Shown here one piece after another: positions 48,443 through 61,138 of a stretch of 64,000 bases of DNA (within the stretch, counting starts at the first letter, position 1; each line of letters starts with the position of its first letter). Below the pieces are notes generated by a model. The model ran no database searches. It saw nothing but the letters and a program-made list of their open reading frames with translations, and was not told the DNA's origin. The stretch lies in assembly GCA_027186245.1 (NCBI GenBank), contig CP114481.1:46159501-46223500 (forward strand), read 5' to 3'. This DNA is from Coriaria nepalensis. Its lineage: Eukaryota > Streptophyta > Magnoliopsida > Cucurbitales > Coriariaceae. The translations under genes and the position numbers were made by a program.

Positions 48443-51400
48443 AAAGCAAGTCGAACGCATTCTATTTTTTCACTACAAACACAAGTTTTGTGCATAACTT
48501 GCAAATGATCAATGCAAGGAAAGTGTGCATTCGTTTAACCTTAAAATCATTTCAATGAGTCATATCAACTCAATATCTTCTTTCAAAGCAATTCGAGCGA
48601 ATTCTATTTTTGCACTACAAACACAAGTTTTGTGCATAACTTGCCAATGATCAATGCAAGGAAAGTGTGCATTCGTTTAACCTTAAAATCATTTCAATGA
48701 GTCAGTCCAAGTCAATAACTTATTTCGAAGCAAGTCGAACGAATTCTATTTTTGCACTACAAACACAAGTTTTGTGCATAACTTGCAAATGATCAATGCA
48801 ACGAAAATGTGCATTCGTTTAACCTTAAAATCATTTCAATGAGTCATTTCAAGTCAATATCTTCTTTCAAAGCAATTCGAACGAATTCTATTTTTTCACT
48901 ACAAACACAAGTTTTGTGCATAACTTGCAAATGATCAATGCAAGGAAAGTGTGCATTCGTTTAACCTTAAAATCATTTCAATGAGTCAGTCCAAGTCAAT
49001 AACTTATTTCGAAGCAAGTCGAACGAATTCTATTTTTGCACTACAAACACAAGTTTTGTGCATAACTTGCAAATGATCAATGCAAAGAAAGTGTGCATTC
49101 GTTTAACCTTAAAATCATTTCAATGAGTCATTTCAAGTCAATAACTTATTTCAAAGCAAGTCGAACGCATTCTATTTTTGCACTACAAACACAAGTTTTG
49201 TGCATAACTTGCAAATGATCAATGCAACGAAAATGTGCATTTGTTTAACCTTAAAATCATTTCAATGAGTCATTTCAAGTCAATATCTTCTTTCAAAGCA
49301 AGTCGAACGCATTCTCTTTTTGCACTACAAACACAAGTTTTGTGCATAACTTGCCAATGATCAATGCAAGGAAAGTGTGCATTCGTTTAACCTTAAAATC
49401 ATTTCAATGCGTCAGTCCAAGTCAATAACTTATTTCGAAGCAAGTCGAACGAATTCTATTTTTGCACTACAAACACAAGTTTTGTGCATAACTTGCAAAC
49501 GATCAATGCAACGAAAATGTGCATTTGTTTAACCTTAAAATTATTTCAATGAGTCATTTCAAGTCAATATCTTCTTTCAAAGCAATTCGAACGAATTCTA
49601 TTTTTTCACTACAAACACAAGTTTTGTGCATTACTTGCAAATGATCAATGCAAGGAAAGTGTGCATTCATTTAACCTTAAAATCATTTCAATGAGTCAGT
49701 CCTAGTCAATAACTTATTTCAAAGCAAGTCGAACAGATTCTATTTTTGCACTACAAACACAAGTTTTGTGCATAACTTGCAAATGATCAACGCAAGGAAA
49801 GTGTCCATTCGTTTAACCTTAAAATCATTTCAATGAGTCATTTCAACTCAATATCTTCTTTCAAAGCAATTCGAACGAATTCTATTTTTTCACTACAAAC
49901 ACAACTTTTGTGCATAACTAAGCAAATCATCAATGCAAGGAAAGTGTGCATTCGTTTAACCTTAAAATCATTTCAATGAGTCATTTCAAGTCAATAACTT
50001 ATTTCAAAGCAAGTCGAACGCATTCTATTTTTGCACTACAAACACAAGTTTAGTGCATAACTTGCAAATGATCAATGCAAGGAAAGTGTGCATTCGTTTA
50101 ACCTTAAAATCATTTCAATGAGTCATTTCAAGTCAATAACTTATTTCAAAGCAAGTCGAACGCATTCTATTTTTGCACTACAAACACAAGTTTTGTGCAT
50201 AACTTGCAAATGATCAATGCAAGGAAAGTATGCATTCGTTTAACCTTAAAATCATTTCAATGAGTCATTTCAAGTCAATAACTTATTTCAAAGCAAGTCG
50301 AACGAATTCTAGTTTTGCACTACAAACACAAGTTTTGTGCATAACTTGCAAACGATCAATGCAACGAAAATGTGCATTCGTTTAACCTTAAAATTATTTC
50401 AATGAGTCATTTCAAGTCAATATCTTCTTTCAAAGCAATTCGAACGAATTCTATTTTTTCACTACAAACACAAGTTTTGTGCATTACTTGCAAATGATCA
50501 ATGCAAGGAAAGTGTGCATTCATTTAACCTTAAAATCATTTCAATGATCAGTCCAAGTCAATAACTTATTTCAAAGCAAGTCGAACGAATTCTATTTTTG
50601 CACTACAAACACAAGTTTTGTGCATAACTTGCAAATGATCAATGCAAGGAAAGTGTCTGTTCGTTTAACCTTAAAATCATTTCAATGAGTCATTTCAACT
50701 CAATATCTTCTTTTAAAGCAAGTCGAACGCATTCTATTTTTGCACTACAAACACAAGTTTTGTGCATAACTTACAAATGATCAATGCAAGGAAAGTGTCC
50801 ATTCGTTTAACCTTAAAATCATTTCAATGAGTCATATCAACTCAATATCTTCTTTCTAAGCAATTCGAGCGCATTCTATTTTTGCACTACAAACACAAGT
50901 TTTGTGCATAACTTGCAAATGATCAATGCAAGGAAAGTGTGCATTCGTTTAACCTTAAAATCATTTCAATAAGTCATTTCAAGTCAATATCTTCTTTCAA
51001 AACAATTCGAACGAATTCTATTTTTTCACTACAAACACAAGTTTTGTGCATAACTTGCAAATGATCAATGCAAGGAAAGTGTGCATTCGTTTAACCTTAA
51101 AATCATTTCAATGAGTCAGTCCAAGTCAATAACTTATTTCAAAGCAAGTCGAACATATTCTATTTTTCCACTACAAACACAAGTTTTGTGCATAACTTGC
51201 AAATGATCAACGCAAGGAAAGTGTCCATTCGTTTAACCTTAAAATCATTTCAATGAGTCATTTCAACTCAATATCTTCTTTCAAAGCAATTCGAACGAAT
51301 TCTATTTTTTCACTACAAACACAACTTTTGTGCATAACTAAGCAAATCATCAATGCAAGGAAAGTGTGCATTCGTTTAACCTTAAAATCATTTCAATGAG

Positions 51401-52530
51401 TCATTTCAAGTCAATATCTTCTTTCAAAGCAATTCGAGCGAATTCTATTTTTGCACTACAAACACAAGTTTTGTGCATAACTTGCAAATGATCAATGCAA
51501 GGAAAGTGTGCATTCGTTTAACCTTAAAATCATTTCAATAAGTCATTCCAAGTCAATATCTTCTTTCAAAACAATTCGAACGAATTCTATTTTTTCACTA
51601 CAAACACAAGTTTTGTGCATAACTTGCAAATGATCAATGCAAGGAAAGTGTGCATTCGTTTAACCTTAAAATCATTTCAATGAGTCAGTCCAAGTCAATA
51701 ACTTATTTCAAAGCAAGTCGAACAAATTCTATTTTTGCACTACAAACACAACTTTTGTGCATAACTAAGCAAATCATCAATGCAAGGAAAGTGTGCATTC
51801 GTTTAACCTTAAAATCATTTCAATGAGTCATTTCAAGTCAATATCTTCTTTCAAAGCAAGTCGAACGAATTCTAGTTTTGCACTACAGACACAACTTTTG
51901 TGCATAACTTGCAAATGATCATTGCAAGGACAGTGCGCATTCGTTTAACCTTAAAATCATTTCAATGAGTCATTTCAAGTCAATATCTTCTTTCAAAGCA
52001 AGTCGAACGCATTCTATTTTTGCACTACAAACACAAGTTTTGTGCATAACTTGCAAATGATCAATGCAAGGAAAGTGTGCATTCGTTTAAACTTAAAATC
52101 ATTTCAATGAGTCATTTCGACTCAATATCTTCTTTCAAAGCAAGTCGAAGGCATTTTATTTTTGCACTACAAACACAAGTTTTGTGCATAACTTGCAAAT
52201 GATCAATGCAAGGAAAGTGTGCATTCGTTTAATCTTAAAATCATTTCAATGAGTCATTTCAAGTCAATATCTTCTTTCAAAGCAAGTCGAACGCATTCTA
52301 TTTTTGCACTACAAACACAAGTTTAGTGCATAACTTGCAAATGATCAATGCAAGGAAAGTGTGCATTCGTTTAACCTTAAAATCATTTCAATCAGTCATT
52401 TCAAGTCAATATCTTCTTTCAAAGCAAGTCGAACGCATTCTATTTTTGCACTACAAACACAAGTTTTGTGCATAACTTGCAAATGATCAATGCAACGAAA
52501 ATGTGCATTCGTTTAACCTTAAAATCATTT
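48443..52530 (+). repeat. Mixed monomers, including return of TAAGC class
   Basis: About 29 monomers with no clean adjacent HOR. The segment includes CTCTTTTTGC, GCAACGAAAATG, ATTCGAGCG and, from about 49918, TAAGC monomers not seen since about 35.9 kb. A one-base deletion, CAATGATCAGTCC, is near 50547. The start of a trimer-like order (AAAACAATTCG, CAGTCC, TAAGC, TAG) is at about 51541-51960. No foreign sequence is visible. Confidence 0.7.
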
Positions 52531-53384
52531 CAATAAGTCATTCCAAGTCAATATCTTCTTTCAAAACAATTCGAACGAATTCTATTTTTTCACTACAAAC
52601 ACAAGTTTTGTGCATAACTTGCAAATGATCAATGCAAGGAAAGTGTGCATTCGTTTAACCTTAAAATCATTTCAATGAGTCAGTCCAAGTCAATAACTTA
52701 TTTCAAAGCAAGTCGAACAAATTCTATTTTTGCACTACAAACACAACTTTTGTGCATAACTAAGCAAATCATCAATGCAAGGAAAGTGTGCATTCGTTTA
52801 ACCTTAAAATCATTTCAATGAGTCATTTCAAGTCAATATCTTCTTTCAAAGCAAGTCGAACGAATTCTAGTTTTGCACTACAGACACAACTTTTGTGCAT
52901 AACTTGCAAATGATCATTGCAAGGAAAGTGTGCATTCGTTTAACCTTAAAATCATTTCAATAAGTCATTCCAAGTCAATATCTTCTTTCAAAACAATTCG
53001 AACGAATTCTATTTTTTCACTACAAACACAAGTTTTGTGCATAACTTGCAAATGATCAATGCAAGGAAAGTGTGCATTCGTTTAACCTTAAAATCATTTC
53101 AATGAGTCAGTCCAAGTCAATAACTTATTTCAAAGCAAGTCGAACAAATTCTATTTTTGCACTACAAACACAACTTTTGTGCATAACTAAGCAAATCATC
53201 AATGCAAGGAAAGTGTGCATTCGTTTAACCTTAAAATCATTTCAATGAGTCATTTCAAGTCAATATCTTCTTTCAAAGCAAGTCGAACGAATTCTGGTTG
53301 TGCACTACAGACACAACTTTTGTGCATAACTTGCAAATGATCATTGCAAGGAAAGTGTGCATTCGTTTAACCTTAAAATCATTT
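52531..53384 (+). repeat. Trimer HOR, 427 bp, two tandem copies
   Basis: Copies at 52531-52957 and 52958-53384. Each starts AATAAGTCATTCCAAGTC, then an AAAACAATTCG monomer, a GAACAAATTC/TAAGC monomer and a TAG monomer. Length is 3 x 142 plus the TAAGC base. The second copy's TAG monomer reads TTCTGGTTGTGC. A related third unit begins at about 51538 and is separated by other monomers. Confidence 0.82.
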
Positions 53385-56210
53385 CAATAAGTCATTTCAA
53401 GTCAATATCTTCTTTCAAGGCAATTCGAACGAATTCTATTTTTTCACTACAAACACAAGTTTTGTGCATAACTTGCAAATGATCAATGCAAGGAAAGTGT
53501 CCATTCGTTTAACCTTAAAATCATTTCAATGAGTCATATCAACTCAATATCTTCTTTCAAAGCAATTCGAGCGAATTCTATTTTTGCACTACAAACACAA
53601 GTTTTGTGCATAACTTGCAAATGATCAATGCAAGGAAAGTGTCCATTCGCTTAACCTTAAAATCATTTCAATGAGTCACTTCAACTCAATATCTTCTTTC
53701 AAAGCAATTCGAACGAATTCTATTTTTTCACTACAAACACAAGTTTTGTGCATAACTTGCAAATGATCAATGCAAGGAAAGTGTGCATTCGTTTAACCTT
53801 AAAATCATTTCAATAAGTCATTTCAAGTCAATATCTTCTTTCAAAGCAATTCGAACGAATTCCATTTTTTCACTACAAACACAAGTTTTGTGCATAACTT
53901 GCAAATGATCAATGCAAGGAAAGTGTGCATTCGTTTAACCTTAAAATCATTTCAATCAGTCATTTCAAGTCAATATCTTCTTTCAAAGCAAGTCGAACGC
54001 ATTCTATTTTTTCACTACAAATACAAGTTTTGTGCATAACTTGCAAATGATCAATGCAAGGAAAGTGTGCATTCGTTTAACCTTAAAATCATTTCAATGA
54101 GTCATTTCAAGTCAATATCTTCTTTCAAAGCAAGTCGAACGCATTCTATTTTTGCACTACAAACACAAGTTTTGTGCGTAACTTGCAAATGATCAATGCA
54201 AGGAAAGTGTGCATTCGTTTAAACTTAAAATCATTTCAATGAGTCATTTCAAGTCAATATCTTCTTTCAAAGCAAGTCGAACGAATTCTAGTTTTGCACT
54301 ACAGACACAACTTTTGTGCATAACTTGCAAATGATCATTGCAAGGAAAGTGTGCATTCGTTTAACCTTAAAATCATTTCAATAAGTCATTTCAAGTCAAT
54401 ATCTTCTTTCAAGGCAATTCGAACGAATTCTATTTTTTCACTACAAACACAAGTTTTGTGCATAACTTGCAAATGATCAATGCAAGGAAAGTGTCCATTC
54501 GTTTAACCTTAAAATCATTTCAATGAGTCATATCAACTCAATATCTTCTTTCAAAGCAAGTCGAACGCATTCTATTTTTGCACTACAAACACAAGTTTTG
54601 TGCGTAACTTGCAAATGATCAATGCAAGGAAAGTGTGCATTCGTTTAAACTTAAAATCATTTCAATGAGTCATTTCAACTCAATATCTTCTTTCAAAGCA
54701 AGTCGAAGGCATTTTATTTTTGCACTACAAACACAAGTTTTGTGCATAACTTGCAAATGATCAATGCAAGGAAAGTGTGCATTCGTTTAATCTTAAAATC
54801 ATTTCAATGAGTCATTTCCAGTCAATATCTTCTTTCAAAGCAAGTCGAATGCATTCTATTTTTGCACTACAAACACAAGTTTAGTGCATAACTTGCAAAT
54901 GATCAATGCAAGGAAAGTGTGCATTCGTTTAACCTTAAAATCATTTCAATCAGTCATTTCAAGTCAATATCTTCTTTCAAAGCAAGTCGAATGCATTCTA
55001 TTTTTGCACTACAAACACAAGTTTTGTGCATAACTTGCAAATGATCAATGCAAGGAAAGTGTGCATTCGTTTAACCTTAAAATCATTTCAATGAGTCATT
55101 TCAAGTCAATAACTTATTTCAAAGCAAGTCGAACGCATTCTATTTTTGCACTACAAACACAAGTTTTGTGCATAACTTGCAAATGATTAATGCAACGAAA
55201 ATGTGCATTCGTTTAACCTTAAAATCATTTCAATGAGTCATTTCAAGTCAATATCTTCTTTCAAAGCAATTCGAACGAATTCTATTTTTTCACTACAAAC
55301 ACAAGTTTTGTGCATTACTTGCAAATGATCAATGCAAGGAAAGTGTGCATTCATTTAACCTTAAAATCATTTTAATGAGTCAGTCCAAGTCAATAACTTA
55401 TTTCGAAGCAAGTCGAACGAATTCTATTTTTGCACTACAAACACAAGTTTTGTGCATAACTTGCAAATGATCAATGCAAGGAAAGTGTGCATTCGTTTAA
55501 CCTTAAAATCATTTCAATGAGTCATTTCAAGTCAATAACTTATTTCAAAGCAAGTCGAACGCATTTTATTTTTGCACTACAAACACAAGTTTTGTGCATA
55601 ACTTGCAAATGATCAATGCAACGAAAATGTGCATTCGTTTAACCTTAAAATCATTTCAATGAGTCATTTCAAGTCAATATCTTCTTTCAAAGCAAGTCGA
55701 ACGCATTCTCTTTTTGCACTACAAACACAAGTTTTGTGCATAACTTGCCAATGATCAATGCAAGGAAAGTGTGCATTCGTTTAACCTTAAAATCATTTCA
55801 ATGCGTCAGTCCAAGTCAATAACTTATTTCGAAGCAAGTCGAACGAATTCTATTTTTGCACTACAAACACAAGTCTTGTGCATAACTTGCAAACGATCAA
55901 TGCAACGAAAATGTGCATTCGTTTAACCTTAAAATTATTTCAATGAGTCATTTCAAGTCAATATCTTCTTTCAAAGCAAGTGGAAGAAATTCTATTTTTG
56001 CACTACAAACACAAGTTTTGTGCATAACTTGCAAATGATCAATGCAAGGAAAGTGTCCATTCGTTTAATCTTAAAATCATTTCAATGAGTCATATCAACT
56101 CAATATCTTCTTTCAAAGCAATTCGAGCGAATTCTATTTTTGCACTACAAACACAAGTTTTGTGCATAACTTGCAAATGATCAATGCAAGGAAAGTGTCC
56201 ATTCGCTTAA
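53385..56210 (+). repeat. Mixed monomers with 7-monomer internal similarity
   Basis: AAGGCAATTCG markers at 53417 and 54411 are 994 bp apart (7 monomers), and the order GGCAATTCG, CATATCAACTC, ATTCGAGCG, CACTTCAACTC, GAATTCCATTTT at 53.4-54.1 kb is shared with 41.6-42.3 and 44.0-44.7 kb. This region therefore contains dispersed copies of the 17-monomer unit. The AGTGGAAGAAATTC monomer near 55975 echoes 38503 and 46171. Confidence 0.68.
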
Positions 56211-59200
56211 CCTTAAAATCATTTCAATGAGTCACTTCAACTCAATATCTTCTTTCAAAGCAATTCGAACGAATTCTATTTTTTCACTACAAACACAAGT
56301 TTTGTGCATAACTTGCAAATGATCAATGCAAGGAAAGTGTGCATTCGTTTAACCTTAAAATCATTTCAATGAGTCATTTCAAGTCAATATCTTCTTTCAA
56401 AGCAAGTCGAACGAATTCTAGTTTTGCACTACAGACACAACTTTTGTGCATAACTTGCAAATGATCATTGCAAGGAAAGTGTGCATTCGTTTAACCTTAA
56501 AATCATTTCAATCAGTCATTTCAAGTCAATATCTTCTTTCAAAGCAAGTCGAACGCATTCTATTTTTTCACTACAAACACAAGTTTTGTGCATAACTTGC
56601 AAATGATCAATGCAAGGAAAGTGTGCATTCGTTTAACCTTAAAATCATTTCAATGAGTCATATCAACTCAATATCTTCTTTCAAAGCAATTCGAGCGAAT
56701 TCTATTTTTGCACTACAAACACAAGTTTCGTGCATAACTTGCCAATGATCAATGCAAGGAAAGTGTGCATTCGTTTAACCTTAAAATCATTTCAATGAGT
56801 CAGTCCAAGTCAATAACTTATTTCGAAGCAAGTCGAACGAATTCTATTTTTGCCCTACAAACACAAGTTTTGTGCATAACTTGCAAATGATCAATGCAAC
56901 GAAAATGTGCATTCGTTTAACCTTAAAATCATTTCAATGAGTCATTTCAAGTCAATATCTTCTTTCAAAGCAATTCGAACGAATTCTATTTTTTCACTAC
57001 AAACACAAGGTTTGTGCATAACTTGCAAATGATCAATGCAAGGAAAGTGTGCATTCGTTTAACCTTAAAATCATTTCAATGAGTCAGTCCAAGTCAATAA
57101 CTTATTTCGAAGCAAGTCGAACGAATTCTATTTTTGCACTACAAACACAAGTTTTGTGCATAACTTGCAAATGATCAATGCAAGGAAAGTGTCTGTTCGT
57201 TTAACCTTAAAATCATTTCAATGAGTCATTTCAACTCAATATCTTCTTTTAAAGCAAGTCGAACGCATTCTATTTTTGCACTACAAAAACAAGTTTTGTG
57301 CATAACTTGCAAATGATCAATGCAAGGAAAGTGTGCATTCGTTTAACCTTAAAATCATTTCAATGAGTCATTTCAAGTCAATATCTTCTTTCAAAGCAAG
57401 TCGAACGCATTCTATTTTTGCACTACAAACACAAGTTTTGTGCATAACTTGCAAATGATCAATGCAAGGAAAGTGTGCATTCGTTTAAACTTAAAATCAT
57501 TTCAATGAGTCATTTCAAGTCAATATCTTCTGTCAAAGCAAGTCGAACGAATTCTAGTTTTGCACTACAGACACAACTTTTGTGCATAACTTGCAAATGA
57601 TCAATGCAAGGAAAGTGTGCATTCGTTTAACCTTAAAATCATTTCAATGAGTCCTTTCAAGTCAATATCTTCTTTCAAAGCAATTCGAACGAATTCTATT
57701 TTTTCACTACAAACACAAGTTTTGTGCATAACTTGCAAATGATCAATGCAAGGAAAGTGTGCATTCGTTTAACCTTAAAATCATTTCAATGAGTCAGTCC
57801 AAGTCAATAACTTATTTCGAAGCAAGTCGAACGAATTCTATTTTTGCACTACAAACACAAGTTTTGTGCATAACTTGCAAATGATCAATGCAAGGAAAGT
57901 GTGCATTCGTTTAACCTTAAAATCATTTCAATGAGTCATTTCAAGTCAATAACTTATTTCAAAGCAAGTCGAACGCATTTTATTTTTGCACTACAAACAC
58001 AAGTTTTTTGCATAACTTGCAAATGATCAATGCAACGAAAATGTGCATTCGTTTAACCTTAAAATCATTTCAATGAGTCATTTCAAGTCAATATCTTCTT
58101 TCAAAGCAAGTCGAACGCATTCTCTTTTTGCACTACAAACACAAGTTTTGTGGATAACTTGCCAATGATCAATGCAAGGAAAGTGTGCATTCGTTTAACC
58201 TTAAAATCATTTCAATGCGTCAGTCCAAGTCAATAACTTATTTCGAAGCAAGTCGAACGAATTCTATTTTTGCACTACAAACACAAGTCTTGTGCATAAC
58301 TTGCAAACGATCAATGCAACGAAAATGTGCATTCGTTTAACCTTAAAATTATTTCAATGAGTCATTTCAAGTCAATATCTTCTTTCAAAGCAATTCGAAC
58401 GAATTCTATTTTTTCACTACAAACACAAGTTTTGTGCATAACTTGCAAATGATCAATGCAAGGAAAGTGTCCATTCGCATAACCTTAAAATCATTTCAAT
58501 GAGTCACTTCAACTCAATATCTTCTTTCAAAGCAATTCGAACGAATTCTATTTTTTCACTACAAACACAAGTTTTGTGCATAACTTGCAAATGATCAATG
58601 CAAGGAAAGTGTGCATTCGTTTAACCTTAAAATCATTTCAATGAGTCATTTCAAGTCAATATCTTCTTTCAAAGCAAGTCGAACGAATTCTAGTTTTGCA
58701 CTACAGACACAACTTTTGTGCATAACTTGCAAATGATCATTGCAAGGAAAGTGTGCATTCGTTTAAGCTTAAAATCATTTCAATCAGTCATTTCAAGTCA
58801 ATATCTTCTTTCAAAGCAAGTCGAACGCATTCTATTTTTTCACTACAAACACAAGTTTTGTGCATTACTTGCAAATGATCAATGCAAGGAAAGTGTGCAT
58901 TCGTTTAACCTTAAAATCATTTCAATGAGTCAGTCCAAGTCAATAACTTATTTCGAAGCAAGTCGAACGAATTCTATTTTTGCACTACAAACACAAGTTT
59001 TGTGCATAACTTGCAAATGATCAATGCAAGGAAAGTGTCTGTTCGTTTAACCTTAAAATCATTTCAATGAGTCATTTCAACTCAATATCTTCTTTTAAAG
59101 CAAGTCGAACGCATTCTATTTTTGCACTACAAAAACAAGTTTTGTGCATAACTTGCAAATGATCAATGCAAGGAAAGTGTGCATTCGTTTAACCTTAAAA

Positions 59201-60328
59201 TCATTTCAATGAGTCATTTCAAGTCAATATCTTCTTTCAAAGCAAGTCGAACGCATTCTATTTTTGCACTACAAACACAAGTTTTGTGCATAACTTGCAA
59301 ATGATCAATGCAAGGAAAGTGTGCATTCGTTTAAACTTAAAATCATTTCAATGAGTCATTTCAAGTCAATATCTTCTGTCAAAGCAAGTCGAACGAATTC
59401 TAGTTTTGCACTACAGACACAACTTTTGTGCATAACTTGCAAATGATCAATGCAAGGAAAGTGTGCATTCGTTTAACCTTAAAATCATTTCAATGAGTCC
59501 TTTCAAGTCAATATCTTCTTTCAAAGCAATTCGAACGAATTCTATTTTTTCACTACAAACACAAGTTTTGTGCATAACTTGCAAATGATCAATGCAAGGA
59601 AAGTGTGCATTCGTTTAACCTTAAAATCATTTCAATGAGTCAGTCCAAGTCAATAACTTATTTCGAAGCAAGTCGAACGAATTCTATTTTTGCACTACAA
59701 ACACAAGTTTTGTGCATAACTTGCAAATGATCAATGCAAGGAAAGTGTGCATTCGTTTAACCTTAAAATCATTTCAATGAGTCATTTCAAGTCAATAACT
59801 TATTTCAAAGCAAGTCGAACGCATTTTATTTTTGCACTACAAACACAAGTTTTTTGCATAACTTGCAAATGATCAATGCAACGAAAATGTGCATTCGTTT
59901 AACCTTAAAATCATTTCAATGAGTCATTTCAAGTCAATATCTTCTTTCAAAGCAAGTCGAACGCATTCTCTTTTTGCACTACAAACACAAGTTTTGTGGA
60001 TAACTTGCCAATGATCAATGCAAGGAAAGTGTGCATTCGTTTAACCTTAAAATCATTTCAATGCGTCAGTCCAAGTCAATAACTTATTTCGAAGCAAGTC
60101 GAACGAATTCTATTTTTGCACTACAAACACAAGTCTTGTGCATAACTTGCAAACGATCAATGCAACGAAAATGTGCATTCGTTTAACCTTAAAATTATTT
60201 CAATGAGTCATTTCAAGTCAATATCTTCTTTCAAAGCAATTCGAACGAATTCTATTTTTTCACTACAAACACAAGTTTTGTGCATAACTTGCAAATGATC
60301 AATGCAAGGAAAGTGTCCATTCGCATAA
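56211..60328 (+). repeat. HOR unit, 29 monomers (4118 bp), copy 1
   Basis: Markers recur 4118 bp later (exactly 29 x 142): TTTTTGCCCTAC (56848/60966), ACAAGGTTTGTG (57006/61124), GTTTAAGCTTAAAA (58764/62882) and TTCGCATAACC. It contains two internal 13-monomer copies. Differences are few, for example AAGTTTCGTGC near 56724 against AAGTTTTGTGC in copy 2. The left junction near 56211 is approximate. Confidence 0.85.
57021..58866 (+). repeat. Nested 13-monomer unit (1846 bp), copy a
   Basis: Unit a is followed directly by copy b. Markers are AGTCCTTTCAAGTC (57650/59496), AAGTTTTTTGCATAAC (58004/59850), GTGGATAACTTGCC, AATGCGTCAGTCC and AAGTCTTGTGC, all 1846 bp apart (13 x 142). It begins after the ACAAGGTTTGTG change and ends around the GTGCATTACTTGC change. 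Confidence 0.84.
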
Positions 60329-60712
60329 CCTTAAAATCATTTCAATGAGTCACTTCAACTCAATATCTTCTTTCAAAGCAATTCGAACGAATTCTATTTT
60401 TTCACTACAAACACAAGTTTTGTGCATAACTTGCAAATGATCAATGCAAGGAAAGTGTGCATTCGTTTAACCTTAAAATCATTTCAATGAGTCATTTCAA
60501 GTCAATATCTTCTTTCAAAGCAAGTCGAACGAATTCTAGTTTTGCACTACAGACACAACTTTTGTGCATAACTTGCAAATGATCATTGCAAGGAAAGTGT
60601 GCATTCGTTTAAGCTTAAAATCATTTCAATCAGTCATTTCAAGTCAATATCTTCTTTCAAAGCAAGTCGAACGCATTCTATTTTTTCACTACAAACACAA
60701 GTTTTGTGCATA
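58867..60712 (+). repeat. Nested 13-monomer unit, copy b
   Basis: Collinear with copy a. It ends where copy a has GTGCATTACTTGC followed by CAGTCC, while here GTGCATAACTTGC is followed by CATATCAACTC. A three-monomer linker (about 60713-61138, with CTTGCCAATG and TTTTTGCCCTAC) precedes the next 13-monomer unit, giving 13 + 13 + 3 = 29. Confidence 0.83.
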
Positions 60713-61138
60713 ACTTGCAAATGATCAATGCAAGGAAAGTGTGCATTCGTTTAACCTTAAAATCATTTCAATGAGTCATATCAACTCAATATCTTCTTTC
60801 AAAGCAATTCGAGCGAATTCTATTTTTGCACTACAAACACAAGTTTTGTGCATAACTTGCCAATGATCAATGCAAGGAAAGTGTGCATTCGTTTAACCTT
60901 AAAATCATTTCAATGAGTCAGTCCAAGTCAATAACTTATTTCGAAGCAAGTCGAACGAATTCTATTTTTGCCCTACAAACACAAGTTTTGTGCATAACTT
61001 GCAAATGATCAATGCAACGAAAATGTGCATTCGTTTAACCTTAAAATCATTTCAATGAGTCATTTCAAGTCAATATCTTCTTTCAAAGCAATTCGAACGA
61101 ATTCTATTTTTTCACTACAAACACAAGGTTTGTGCATA

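Noticed and set aside
58718..59020. 100-codon open frame, repeated identically at 62836-63138
   Set aside because: It is satellite sequence read across about two monomers. The two copies are identical because they lie 4118 bp apart in a HOR. The monomer length (142) shifts frame at each copy, and there is no recognisable domain or regulatory context.
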